From the NCBI RefSeq assembly GCF_028858725.1, contig NC_084762.1:5279374-5343373 (forward strand): a DNA stretch of 64,000 nt, in the 5' to 3' direction. This document shows positions 27,780 through 40,020 of this stretch, piece by piece. The translations under genes and the position numbers were made by a program. Source of the stretch: Colius striatus. Lineage: Eukaryota; Chordata; Aves; Coliiformes; Coliidae. The notes below the pieces were generated by a model that was given only the letters and a program-made list of their open reading frames with translations, was not told where the DNA came from and did no database searches. How positions within the stretch are numbered: position 1 is the stretch's first letter; each line of letters starts with the position of its first letter.

Positions 27780-30700
27780 CTGAAATGAGAAGGAAACCAC
27801 TCAGTGCCTTGTTTTCACTTCCCTGCTTCCGTGAGGAATTCGTTTACTTTCAAATGTAATGCCTCAGTTTTGCACAGCACAAACAAAAAGCCCAACAAAA
27901 CCCCAGTCTCCAGAGCTCAGATGATTTCACCACTTAACCTGAGAAACAGCCATTCTATTCTTGGATCGCGGACACTAACAATAGCTCTTGCAATCTATTT
28001 ACTGCAAAAGCCAAAGAAACTGGGCATTTCCGTCCAAAAAAAACCCAGTTTTCCACCCAAAGGTAGCACCTCTGAGCTCTGGGAGTCTCCTCAGGCACTT
28101 ACGTGGTCATGCTGACGTTGGAGGATGGAATGACTAACACACGGCTGGGTGCCACCAGCACCGACGTGTCACATGTCACAACTCGCAGCCCAAGCAAGAA
28201 TTTCCCTGGGGTTGCTCCACCTGCTCCCCAGATACAGATTATCTGCAAAAGAAAAGCTGGTTCAGTTCCATGTGCCACCACCTTGGTCAGTCTTGGCAAA
28301 ACTTGGGTTTTCCTCAAAACTAAGTGAATGGCACAAGCTTCAGTGAAATCCGAAACACTGTCAAAAGCATTTACTCTATAGGCCAGGGTTTTGTTCAAAC
28401 ATCTGACAGCTGTTAGCTACAGAAGTTAATGAGTAGTTACCTCATAGAAGCAGACTAACAACCTGTAGATGAGAGCTACCACCATCATTTTCTGCAAATC
28501 TTCCATGGATGTATCTTCATCTATTTCTTCAATGATGTAATGCATGGCAAATTTGGAGATGTCCCTGTACAAAAGACAACTGGACTTTAAAACCATCCTT
28601 CTCACAAGGCTGAAGTTACCCTTTTAGTACCAGCATTCCCTTTTGTACCCACCAGCACTCATCCCTCCAACTCTGGTATTAATAAGAACAAAAGCTCCTT
28701 GGCTCCTCTGATACTGAAGAAGCCATTAAAATTCAGACTGCTACATTTCCTCCCAAGTTGCTGCCTAAGTTTTGTTTGTTACTCTTCTCTGTAAATGCAA
28801 GGAGAAGCTGCAAGTGTCCCTAAGAGAGGGAGACCCATCCTTGCTCACTTGATCAGGGCTCCCCCCTCTCCTGGGTACTGTTCTAGAGGCAGGCACCTTG
28901 GCATGCAACAGGAAGTTTTTCAGTTAAAGCAATTGAAACCTTCAGGTTTTTCCCCTGAGCTTCAGGTTTGAGCCCACTGTGTATTTTCCCAAGCTAAACT
29001 CTCCAGATGTAACATGTTTAACATGGGCATACTTGCAGTGTATACTTAAGCCAGGACTTCTCACTCCCACATCTAAGTGAGAATTACTACTCCCATAGGA
29101 ATGTGCAGTCCCCACTTCAAAACAGTCCATCTCTACTTGTACTTCTTACTCTCTCTGTATTCAGTCTTAAAGCTTGAGTAAGATAAAGAATTAAGAAAAT
29201 TAACCTGCACTTCCCATCACTACAGCCTTGAGCTGAAGTCTCTGTCCTAAGCCTGTGAGGATGTGGTTTTCTCGTGACAAGTCTGCAGCCTGACACCTGA
29301 CAAGCAAAAAACACCCACAATGTTCCTCTGAAGCTACTTGTAAGCAACTTACTGTCTCTTGCAAAAGTAGGAATATTGAAGATACTGTATATTAATTGAG
29401 AAACAAGATCCTTCCCATCACCTTCACTACTTTACAGAAGGTAAGTAATTGTTCCCTGTCTCTCCAGCACTTCGGTTTGTATCACTCAGCCTGCTAAAAC
29501 CAAAAGGGAAGTACAAACTGTCAGCTCAGAGCTGGAGGGTCTGGTGATTGGACAGAACTGAGAGTTTGCTATTTTAATCGTGTGCTTATCTGAGCAAGGC
29601 TCACTCATTGTTTTACTGACACGTTTATTGGGTTGGGTTTGATCCTCTTCCACACACCTTTCAAGCAGCAGGTTAAGGTGTCTGAAAAATTTTACCTACA
29701 TAGCATCAGTTTACAGTCAGTCAACATTTGGAAGGTTCTTTAGCAGAAAACTTGGATTCTGCAGTGTGTCTGTACAGTAATGGAATTACTGACTACACTG
29801 AGCTCTCATCTCCCAGTCAGATCAGCATCTTTGATGACACCAACCCAAAGCTGAGGAACTGCATGTGCTGTGGAATAAGATACCGACAGTTAAAGGACAA
29901 GTCTTTGAGGTAAATGATTACACTCAAATATAATCATGGGAAATTAAGAAACTTTCCATTTAGTGTACAAGTGTGGTCAGGCATCATGAGTAAGAAACTC
30001 AAGTGATGCCCACTGAAGACTGCAGCATGGCAGCATTCCTCAGAGTCAGGATCCAAAGAGTTTTGGTTTTGTGGGTCAGCATTGTTTTGGTCACAAGCCT
30101 AAATAAAACACAGCACCACAGAAGATGCTGTGATGATAACTCCATCCCAGACAGATCCTGCATATTTTTAAAGGCTGTTTAAAAAACCCCAAGGTTGTCA
30201 TTCAGATTTTCTTTAAAACATTAAAGGACTTGATTCTGTGGTTCTGTGTGATCTTGCTACTGCCTGCCCCCCAAATAAGACCACAAGTCTAATCTATCCT
30301 CAGCAAGGAGTTTGAGAGGCTGTTAAGAAACCTGTACAAATTCTTTGTTTCCATCAGCTGACCCCCAAAAAATCAGGAAGCATTTAAGAGGATGTTGATC
30401 TAATGATACTTTTTCCTCAGCTTTTGACAGCTACCGAGTGCCCTCATACGCCCCAGCACACCACACACACACATCCAGGAGCATGAGGAGCTTACAGCTG
30501 TACACAACAAAGCTTTCCATTGTTCAACTTACTTTATTCCACTGAGGTGCATAATACTTAAAACAATGGTTGCCTTTATGAAGAAGAGAATAAAGAAATC
30601 CACCATCTCTGCTATGAACCTGTGCGCCAACGAAGGGATAATGAACTCCCGGCCTGTAACAGAAATAGTCCGTGTTACCCAGGTTTTACTGCACTGACAC

Positions 30701-33700
30701 AGCAGTTGACACCATCAGCTAAAGGACACTTCACATTAGCCTCACTGCCAAGAACATAATCAGGATCTTCATCTCAGCTCAGATCTTCTTTGGGAAAACT
30801 CCTAACAGTGTAGGAATAAAAATGATCTGAATTGTTTATGAGAATCTTCTTAAACTAAACCCAACTTCCAAGTGTCTGCAAACTCCCACACTGCTACAGA
30901 ACTGAAGCACAGGGAAGATGCATCAATTTGTGTCCTCTTTTAGAACAGCCTGTTTGAGAAGAGATTGCAGCAAATCTGAGAGTTCAGATAAAAAGAAAAT
31001 TACATCTTACATCTACCAGAACTTTTCTGTCTTCTGTATGCACCAAACACCAGCTCTCTGGAAGCAAAACAAAGCCTGTTTCATCTCTGGTCAGACCCAG
31101 AAATGAGAGTGGATGAAAACGTTAGTCATACTTGACATAAACATTCCTATAGGCTTCTCATTGTACTAAAACACAGCGTGCTGCCCTGCTGTCAGCCAGA
31201 AAACTAACACACTGCTCCTCTTTAACCGGCCAAGTGAAACGGGAGCAAAACAAGTAGTCAGAGTTACAAGCTTTTGTTGCTAATGCTACCTCAGATGATT
31301 AAAGCAAAGAAAACATTAAAGAGTGCCTTAGAAAACTTCCAAGGAACAGCTTTGCAAGCTTATCTCATCTGATGCTGTTTACCCCTCCATTTCCCAAACA
31401 CGACACAGGAAACCAGCAAGGGCTTACATCCAAACATCACTTGGAAACATGCAAGTACTGCTGGATATAACGTGTGGAGAATGGTGACTGGGTTTAAGTG
31501 TTTCTCAGAATGCCAACAGGGAAAGGAGAAAAGGAAAGAGGAGAAAAAAAATCATTCCTCTCTCTGATCTCAAGAAACATCATCAAATTTCACAGAATAA
31601 GCCTCCCCAGTTCAGCTGCTGCCAGTCCTGGCCTCACCAGCTACACGATGGGTGCTTTTTAAACGAGAGAAGTCTAATCAAGCAGGGATTAGGTAAGAGC
31701 AAGTTCTTATTTCACATACCTTGGCTTAGATATCTTTGTTTCATACCTGTTTCACCCTTAACTCTGCACTGATACTATGAAGCAGTGTGCCTGTTACATC
31801 TGCAGTACTAGAATGGGTCGGGTTCTCATTGTCAGAGCACGTCCGAGTAGTCAAATTCTAACTAAAGATTCTGCAGCTAAGGCAAAAGGGAGCATAGCTC
31901 ATCTCCCAGTCCCTGGCTTGAGCACACAGCTCCAGGTAATAGCAGGGAGAAGTTAGAGGCACAATTTCATTTGGATATATTTGATTCAGTGGCTGAATAA
32001 GAAAGAAGCTAAGCAGGGCTAAAAAACTCCATTATATTACAAAGTCTTGGTGACTCTCAGACTCTGACAGATTTCTATTGCAGTGACTTGTATCACAGAG
32101 CCACTGTTTCGCCAGGGGTTACCATCTGTATGGCAGGAACTGTCCAAGCTCGGCTCAGTCTCAGATCTCACATGAAGGCAGTCACCAGGATGGGTTTACC
32201 CCAGTTTGCCACAGGGCAGCTGAAGCCTGGACACACCTTTTGCCAGTCATCTCCCGCAGTAAGGCAGGGAAGGGCAAGGGGGAGAGAAGCCTCTTAAATC
32301 CTGATGACAGTCCACAAAAAGCCCTGTTAATGCCAGCGCTCTGGCACAGTCCTGCAGGCAGATTGAACTGGAAGGGACAATTACTCATTCCACTTTTTGA
32401 CGTCTCAGATCAAAATCTGCAACATTGACATGAACTGTCATGTATTTCAGCTTATGTCAGCACACCAGGCTGTAACCCACAGCGGTGCAGGGACACATAG
32501 ACACGACCTGCCCTGCCAAGCCCTGTGTGGGCAATAATCTGCAGCAGAAAAGAAGGAGCCATAATCGCTTTAGCCGTTCCAGAAACACCCATCTGTAATC
32601 TGGAGCCAAAGCACCAGCACAACAGTTTGTGTGATCATTATCGTATCACCAGGTCAAATACAGAGTTCCCTTAAGAAGGCCAAGTGCTGCAACAGGGTTT
32701 AGCATTCAGAGTAATCACGCTCAGCAGCATGAAATGCTCTTCATGCCCTAAATTGTCTTTAACATCCAGAATGGGTTCCTGAAAAACTAGGTAAAAATCC
32801 AAGAAGCATTTCTGTCTAGCCTTTGTCCATACCTTCCTTTTTAATGACTGGCAAGATCTGTTTAGAGGCACTGAGAACTAAGAAAATGCTACTTTGTGTT
32901 ATAAATCTTGTTTCAACACCACCTGCTCAAAAACCACAAGACAGAAGCAGGTTCAGAAGCTGGATCTCCTTCCTTCCAAGAAGAAAGGAAAAGCAAATAA
33001 CGTCTCCCCTCACAGCCAGACACCAAGCTTTAAATAATGTTACAGATCAGTAATGCTGTACTTTGCCCCACAGGAAGGACCTGGCTTTTCTCCAAAGTCC
33101 TTCAGCGGTGTTCTGCTTCCCCTGTTTTCTACTCAAGGTGCTACCAAACGTCGAGGGAATGTCACCTAGGTTCTCCTTGACCTGTGAGGAAATGTTAATG
33201 CTCCAGGTGACCGAAGCAAGCCTGTCCTACTCCCAAATACAAAAAGGAGCACAGTTACGCAAGGTCTTCAATGTTTATAGCCATAACAGGTTTCTGTTTG
33301 TGTTGGGTCTTGCCGTTGGCTTGTTGAATGCAAGCATGGGTTTTTTTCTATTCAACTGAATCATTCTGAGCACCAAATCAAAGCGATAGATTTCGTTAGA
33401 ACCGCAAGAATAAGTTCCACTAGGAACACAAATTCCTTCATATCCATGCACACGTCCCACAAGCACTGAAGTTACAAGCCACACGCACAAGCCGATCCCT
33501 TCAAACCTGCCAACGGGTTCAGTTCTGGATTCACGAACTCGGCGTGCGGGCTGTCAGCCCTCCCAAGCCGCAGCCGCCCGCCCAGCTCTGCAGCCCACGG
33601 CAGCGTCGCGCCGTTGCAGAAAGCCATCCCCGGCTTCCTTCCGCGGGGCCGCTTCCCCGAACGGCGGGGCCGGGCGCACGAAGCCCCGGTGGCGGACGCG

Positions 33701-34307
33701 GGCCCCGGCCAGCCCCGCCGCCCTCCGCTGTCCCCCCGCGGCGCCGCTCACCTGCCGGCCGCCCCGGCTCTCGGGCCGCGCCGCTGCTGCCGGCCGCGCT
33801 GCTGGAGGCCGCGCGGGGCACCGGGGCCAGCCTTCCCGTGGCTCCCGGCCAAGCGGCGGTGGCGGCGGCTGCGGTGGCGGCGCGGGGCCCCGGCCCGGCG
33901 GCGGCCGTGTGGGCCGGCGGCGGAGCGAAGAGGTAGAAGGGGCTGTAGTAGGCGGCGGCGGCCCCCGGCAGCGGGCAGGGAGGGGGCGGCGGCGCGGAGA
34001 CCCGCGGGGGGCCGGCGGCGGGGCCGGCGGCCGCGGCGGCGGAGGCGGCGAGCAGGGCGGGCAGGCAGCCCTGCCAGCTGAGGTACCCGCAGTACGAGTC
34101 CCACAGCCACTGGTGCACCCGCCGCGCGTACTCCGCCGCGCTCAGCGCCTTCGCCCCGCCGCCCTCCTCCCCGCCGGCCGCCGCGGGGGAGCTCGGCGGC
34201 GGCGGCGACGCGGCTGCATTCGCCTCCCCTCCGGCGCCGCCGCCGCTCTCCGCCATCGCCGCTGCCCCAGCGCCGGGCCGGCCCGGGCCGGGCCCCGACT
34301 CCGCCAT
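27635..34307 (-). CDS. FAM8A1: FAM8A1, complete (5 coding exons, 361 aa)
   Basis: FAM8A1 is a multi-pass ER membrane protein with an RDD domain. In mammals it associates with the HRD1 ubiquitin ligase and HERP and promotes ER-associated degradation. In transcription order the exons are 34307-33752, 30653-30533, 28564-28441, 28242-28103 and 27779-27635. Their 1086 nt give 361 aa plus stop with consistent phases. Human FAM8A1 is about 413 aa; the bird protein has a shorter low-complexity N-terminus. The order is an Ala/Gly/Pro-rich cytosolic N-terminus with the conserved SYCGYLSWQG motif, then the RDD region with three hydrophobic segments. The final 160 residues are almost identical to human. 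The gene has introns and so is not a retrocopy. Confidence 0.97.
28103..28242 (-). CDS. FAM8A1: FAM8A1 coding exon 4 (RDD core)
   Basis: Encodes IICIWGAGGATPGKFLLGLR, VVTCDTSVLVAPSRVLVIPS and SNVSMT plus two bases. GGATPGKFLLGLRV is the characteristic RDD glycine/lysine motif. Acceptor TTTTGCAG, donor CCAC|GTAAGT. Confidence 0.97.
28441..28564 (-). CDS. FAM8A1: FAM8A1 coding exon 3
   Basis: Encodes DISKFAMHYIIEEIDEDTSM and EDLQKMMVVALIYRLLVCFY then E. It carries an acidic loop followed by the second hydrophobic segment. Acceptor TTGTACAG, donor GAG|GTAACT. Confidence 0.96.
28565..30532 (-). other. FAM8A1: FAM8A1 intron 2
   Basis: 2.0 kb with only a short (CA)6 run at 30462-30473. No CR1 or other gene recognised. 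Confidence 0.65.
30533..30653 (-). CDS. FAM8A1: FAM8A1 coding exon 2 (first membrane segment)
   Basis: Encodes REFIIPSLAHRFIAEMVDFF and ILFFIKATIVLSIMHLSGI plus two bases. The arginine and aspartate of the RDD name lie in RFIAEMVDFF. Acceptor CTGTTACAG, donor AAA|GTAAGT. Confidence 0.96.
30654..33751 (-). other. FAM8A1: FAM8A1 intron 1
   Basis: 3.1 kb. The first 210 bases after exon 1 (33540-33751) are still CpG-island sequence; the rest is AT-rich with no recognised repeat or gene. Confidence 0.65.
33752..34307 (-). CDS. FAM8A1: FAM8A1 coding exon 1
   Basis: 556 nt giving residues 1-185 plus one base, with donor GCAG|GTGAGC. It is rich in Ala, Gly and Pro. The conserved parts are ALSAAEYARRVHQWLWDSYC with GYLSWQG (residues about 56-82) and AAYYSPFYLFAPPPAH. 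The start at 34307 has a good context (G at -3 and +4). A second in-frame ATG 17 codons on has an equally good context and is also followed by AESG, so the true start is not settled. The human protein likewise begins MAEG. Confidence 0.93.
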
Positions 34308-34350
34308 CTCCTCCGTCCCCTCCTGACGCTGAGCGCCTGCGCCACGGACT

Positions 34351-34370
34351 CGCCTCGCCTCGCCTCGCCT
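34351..34370 (-). repeat. (AGGCG)4 pentanucleotide repeat upstream of FAM8A1 start
   Basis: CGCCT repeated four times on the + strand, 44 bp upstream of the first FAM8A1 ATG. It lies in the 5' UTR or core promoter. Confidence 0.9.
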
Positions 34371-34760
34371 GTCCCACTACCGCTCTGCAGGCGGGGGGAG
34401 AAACAGAGCAAGCAACCGGCCGCCAGGCGGCGTGCTCGCAGCACCCACTGTGCCGCTGCGCCAGGCGACAGCCGAGCTTCCCCCGCCGTGAGATGGTGTC
34501 GCCCACGGCAGGGGCGGGAACGCGGGCCGCGCGGGGCGGGTCGCAGCGCCCCTGAGGTAAAAGGCGGAGCGGCGGGGCGGAGCCGCCGGTTCGGGGAGCG
34601 GAGCGTGTCGTGTTCGTGCCATCGGCACTGGAAGAACGGAAGGCATGTAGTTTTTGTTTAGCATAGATACCAGGGTTTCTCGCCGCCGGTTCCTCGCGTC
34701 GCGCAGGGAGCCGCCCCCCCAGCCCCTCAGGGGGAGCCGCCGCCCCCTGGCCGGGCCCCA

Positions 34761-37700
34761 CACGGATGGTTCTTCTCTTCAACCAGAGCCCCCACGCATT
34801 GAGCTGAGGTGTGAAAGGGGAGTCTTCATGTTTTGTGTGGGTTCTTGGTTCCAAAACCCCTCTTCTCCCAAGGTGCTGAGCAGGGCATGCTGAGGGGCCA
34901 AAGCATGACCTTCTGTCCCTTGCGTTCTCTGTCCTTTCCCCTGAGGCCTGACTTCGGCCTGTGTCAGAGATCTGTTACTCTTGGTGGCCTGCAGTAGGTG
35001 AGCTGGTAAACCCAAGTGAGGAGCAGGGCATTGCCTTGCTCCTGAGCAGGTGCAGCTGGGCAGAGATAAGTGTCCTTTGTCTTTCTGCCACCTGTGCTGA
35101 TAGGTGTCGGCTCTGGCCTCTAGCAACTTTCTGAACACTTTCTTTTTGCTAATAGGAAGCGAGTTAAAGTTGTTGAGGGACAAAAAGGGTGTTTAACTGC
35201 TCTTGGGCACTTCTGCAGTTTGATTCTGTTGTCTAAAAGCTGCTTTGTTTTATCTCTCCCCTTCTTCATCTTTTCCTGTGTCACGCTCATACTCTTCCTG
35301 TGCCAAAAATGCTGAACAAAGAACCAGGGGCCCAACACCGAGTTTAAAACACAGCTCCACAAATTGAGTTTTAATATTTAGGGTTCCTATGTAGTATTAA
35401 GCATCTCAACCAGACCACAAGTTCTGTGGAACACAGGTGTTCACACAGCTGCACTGGATGAATGAGTAATATATACTGCAAACGGAGAGGGTTCGCCATT
35501 TTAATACAGCGGATAGCACACCTGAAAACAAGGCAAGCTTCTCCCCCTCCCTATGAGGCTAAAACAAATTGATTGTTTTCCCATGTATCCCAAACTCCTT
35601 TGAAAACTGAAGTAGTTTTTGTGCAGTGAGTCTCTCACCCAGACGAGGCAAATCGATAAAGTCCTTATCAGATACCCCATACTGTTACGCTAGGTGCTGG
35701 CGCTCAATATGTAGATATTGTCCTAATCAGAATGGCGTGTGTGTTGTAACATAGGCCTGACCGAAATCAATATGGGTAAATGATTTGGGAAACACAGCGA
35801 GTTGTTCCTACTCAGGCTAAACCAGTGAAGAATGAAAGAAAGAAGGTAGGTGGACAAGTGTATAGAAGGAAAACATGGTCTTAAATCAGCTATTAACTCC
35901 TAATAGAAAAAACTTGCTTGGAAAACTGACAGTAAAAGTAACACAACAGAGCTGCCTCCTGTATAATATTTCACTTAATCACTGACAGTCTAGTTCATTT
36001 TTTTTAATTGGCTTTTCACCACAATCCCTTCAGGCCTTTGTTTTTAATGTATGTGTAGCCCTAGGTTTTGCAAGCCAAATCAGATCTTCAGGTACAATTA
36101 TAAGATCTCACTAGCTTCACCATATAATGTTTCCAGCTCAATGTAAATTTACCAGTAGCATTACACAGGCATAACCAGTTAGAGCTTACTGTGTGATTCT
36201 GCTGCGTACTCCAGGTGAAACAGCGTCACTGACAGCAGAGGGAAGGAGAGTAACACAGACAATGTAATGTTTCCTCATTCACAGACTTTTCAGTTATTAG
36301 TTTTTCATTCTGCCTTCAAAACATAACCCACCAAAGACCCACAACTTCTACAGGCATTCGGGTTATTCTGTTCTGGGATGCATATGATAGAGACACTGTG
36401 ACAACAGGGCTTACTATCAAAGCTAAGGTATTTGATGACAAAGGTTCTTGTTTCATTTCTGTATCAGATTGCCACAAGTGTTACGGGAGTACTTACAATC
36501 CTCTGCAGCCTTGATTTCTCCCTACTTGAGTTTGCTTCCACTTGTGAGCAGAGTCAGAAAGGGAGATACTCTCGGGTAGTTCATTGTAACAGTTGTTGAA
36601 AAGAAATGGTCAAGTATCTTGGCAGTTAAATGGCCTCTTCTCTAAAAATGAGGTTTAGGCAAGAAGAAATGTTTTGAACTAGATCAAAAGAGGGGGGTAA
36701 GCACCTAAAAGCACGTAGCACAGCAGTTAAGTTTTAAGATGAATCTGGAATCCCATCTTAAGCAAGTATAAGTAATGCTGAAAAGCCCAATTATCACTTT
36801 TGAGTGAGAAATCTTTTCTAGTCAACAGAAAGTAACTGAGCACAGGTCTGCTGTCAATGTAGCTGTTGTTCAGAGCTATAGAGATGTCTTTGCTCATTTT
36901 TGATACCCATTCTAGTGTCTTGTTTTCAAGGCAGGATTTGAAACAATTTTTAAACCCAAGTAGTTGCTGAAGCATTCATTGAGAGGTATGAAACTGAAGT
37001 TCAGTTCCTTCCTTTGCTTAGGGGGTGTGGATCACATCTGAATTGCGCTGAAGGGTTCTAATAATAGGAGCTCTTTCAGAGCCCTTGAGTGAGAGTTGCT
37101 GGACATTCATCAACAGCAACCTCTTATCATCTTCAAGTGGTTAATTATTGTTGAGTCCACCAGCCTCCATATATTCATGATATTTAGATATTTGTATCAA
37201 GTGTGTATGTTAATGTATAGAGTGAAATTAAATGCAAGTGTTGGTTAAAGAGATTCTTCATGACTGAAACATACAGACTGAGTCACCAAAGAGTAAGACC
37301 TTTACCCCTTGTTGGGGCAAGCAGCCAGGTACAGAACATGAAACTTGAGATAAAACACAAATGCATATATTTACCTAGGTCCAAAGTAAAATGTTGTATA
37401 TTTCAGTGTAGAAAAGTGGCACAACTGGCTCCTAAATTAAATCAGTTTCACCTTTCACTCTGAAACTGATCTGTCTCATCTAGAAGAGGATTTTGAAGGA
37501 GAGATTGGCTCTAAAACTGTCATGGTCCACAGACAGGCATTTTCTTCCCAAAAAATACAACTGCAAGTGTAACACAGACAACTAGTGATCACAGTGGATA
37601 AAAATGCCATAGCAAATCATCTGGAGGAAAAAGAAAAAGGAACTATTCTGCTTTTATTTTACAGTACACAGATTTTTTTTTTTATGTGGTTAGCTGTTTG

Positions 37701-38137
37701 CTAGTACTGTCTGTTTTGGGAACTGTGTGTAGATACCTTTATTTGCCTTTTACCTGTACGTGGTTTGAATGAAGTGTAACCAGAAAACAGCTTAACTCTG
37801 GTGCATGCAACTCGGAAGCCTTACTAGTTACCTAATTCCCTATCCCATTCTTTAGTGTTCCCAGAGAGGAAACACTAGTGTGTGCCTCCTTTGAAGCAGC
37901 ACTGGAGCTATATTTAAATGTTTTTACGATGACTTTTAGAGAGCAGAATTCCCCAGTTCTTTGACAAAGAGGATAGAGCCCTTTGTAAACCCTGCAGTCC
38001 GGCAGTTTTTCCTGAAGAGGGCCGGGGCAAACCTCAGCTCGTTCCTGCCACCCCGTGGACACGTGAAGTCACTACCGCGGTACTTCTAATTGCCACTAAT
38101 TTCTAGTAACGGATATTCTACAGAACTAAGCAAATAT
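34761..38137. other. Intergenic, FAM8A1 upstream flank
   Basis: 3.4 kb from the edge of the CpG island to an old CR1. It has scattered short open frames only. No conserved protein, RNA gene or young repeat is recognised. Confidence 0.65.
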
Positions 38138-38492
38138 CACAATCACAGAAGGGTTGAGGTTGGCAGGGAGTTCTGAGGGTCATCTGGTCCAACTCCCTGC
38201 TCAAGCAGGGCCGCCTTGAGCAGGATGCCCATGTGCATGTGACTGTTCAGTATCTGCAAGGATGGAGACTCCTCCACCACCCTGACAACCTGAGACAGTG
38301 CTTGGTCACCTCACAGTGAAAAAAGCATTTCCTGATGTTCAGTGTGTATCATTTGTGCTTGTTGCCTCTGGTCCTATCACTGCACACCACTGGGAAGATC
38401 CTGGATCCATCCTCTTTGAACTCTCCCTACAGGTATTTATAGACATGAACAGATCCCCCTGAGCCCTCTCTTCTCCAGGCTGAACAGCCTCA
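38138..38492 (-). mobile_element. Old CR1 3' end fragment
   Basis: The + strand reads ATCACAGAAGGGTTGAGGTT, GGTCCAACTCCCTGCTCAAG and CTCTTCTCCAGGCTGAACAG, which is the reverse complement of an older CR1 subfamily than those in NUP153. It is about 350 bp and diverged. Confidence 0.9.
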
Positions 38493-40020
38493 GTGCACAT
38501 GGGTGCATGGGGTGATTGTTACCCAGGTGCAGGACTTGGCAGTTCTCCCGTTGGACTTCATGAAGTACTTGTACAGAATACTTCATCAGTACTTCTATAG
38601 AGGTTCTATTTAAGAAAGTATGAGAACTGTTGAAGCTTTTAATAGGAAAGAGAGCAAAACACAGATCAAGCTTGCTGCTGAAGGCTTGGTGGACACAACT
38701 GATCATGGCTGGATTGATTCATCACATCATCCTTCTGCAGCTTGATGACTCTGTCTCAAGATAAACTTGATTTTTTAAGAAAATGACTTTTAAACTATTA
38801 ACTGTACACAAATCCATGTAGGGTAGAGTGAGAACCTTGGGTTTATTTTGTTTATTTAGCACTTCTTTATGTTTTTGAAGTTAAAGATACGCTGCAGGGA
38901 AAGAACAGTCCATACTGGAAATGCATGACAAGTACTTTTTATGAGGATCAGAACTGACAAAAGCTGGTTATAGATTTTTTTGGTCATGTGGCTGTCTAAG
39001 AGTACTGGATAAAAGCTATCTCCCTATTTAAGAAGTGTCTCTCCTATTTTTGTGGTGCAAAATAATGCACAGACTTGTTAGCCTTTTCTCCAGTTGAAGC
39101 AAGGATTAAGTGGCTTCCTCTTAACTTGATCCCAATTTGATGCTGGATGAAAACAAGAGTCAGTATTTCAGGTCAGAATGCTCCAGTGTGAGATTTTTTT
39201 AATGGAACAAATTATGATGATGATTTAAATATTAAACAATCCTTCATCCATTCTTTTATTGTGACGAGTATGAGATGCCTGTTTTTCAGATATGGAGCAC
39301 ATCCAAGTGAAACACAGAGTGGACCACTTGTGGTTTGGTAACACAGGAGGGGCATGTCTGAAGCTAGGTAGGGAAACAATGAGAAAAGCTAAAAATAGAA
39401 GGCAAACCTTAAACACTTGCATCAGGCATTGATCTTCTCCCTAGACATAATCTCTGGAAAACACAAATGTACCTAGAAGTGGGTATCATGAAAGGCTCGA
39501 TTCTCTGGCCATTACCAAAGCTGTAAGCATGAAGCTTCAGGTTTATCTGCTAGCATGGAGAATACCCAGTATTGACTGCCAGGTGGACTGTGGCAGCAAA
39601 AGGGATAACGTTTAGTGAAGTGGGAGGAAGAGCTGTGTTTTCTCAGTCAAGCCTTTGAAACAGCACTTAAGCAGGAGAGAACATACAGGACACACACTGC
39701 AACGGAACAAGTTCTGAACAACTCTGTATTGAAACAAGTACATTTTCCTTTTTATTTGGTAAGAAGTTTCCTGTTGAAAAAAATGCTATGTATTAAAGCA
39801 GACACATTTTACACATAGATTAAACATCAGATAGCCAAACTGTATGGAATGAGCACTACCAGTTGTATTGTATAGGGTTTACAATCAAAGATAAAAACCC
39901 TCAGGAACTAATGTCCTTTCAAGGTAAATTAGGCACAAAATTTAGCTCGGAACTAGCTCCGCAAGCATCTCACCATGATTTCACTGTTACAAAGTATTAC
40001 AAGTGATCAAAAACATAAGC
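38493..40020. other. Intergenic, downstream of CAP2
   Basis: 1.5 kb; nothing recognisable. Further - strand AATAAA hexamers (for example 39751-39756) could extend the CAP2 3' UTR here. Confidence 0.55.

Larger units (their letters stand above)
33540..34760. promoter_or_regulatory. FAM8A1: CpG island and FAM8A1 promoter
   Basis: Dense CpG over about 1.2 kb, covering the start of intron 1, exon 1, the 5' UTR and the upstream flank. GC boxes (GGGGCGG) occur at 34511-34517, 34533-34539 and 34574-34580, roughly 200-270 bp upstream of the start codon. No TATA box is seen. This is a typical housekeeping promoter. CpG islands often also start transcripts in the opposite direction (here +), but no such gene is visible. 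Confidence 0.88.

Noticed and set aside
30462..30473. (CA)6 microsatellite
   Set aside because: Too short to be of interest as a variable repeat; noted only in the intron entry.
33531..34854. Several long open frames on both strands across the CpG island, up to 368 codons
   Set aside because: High GC removes stop codons by chance. Only the - strand frame starting at 34307 contains conserved FAM8A1 motifs and joins in phase to the other exons.
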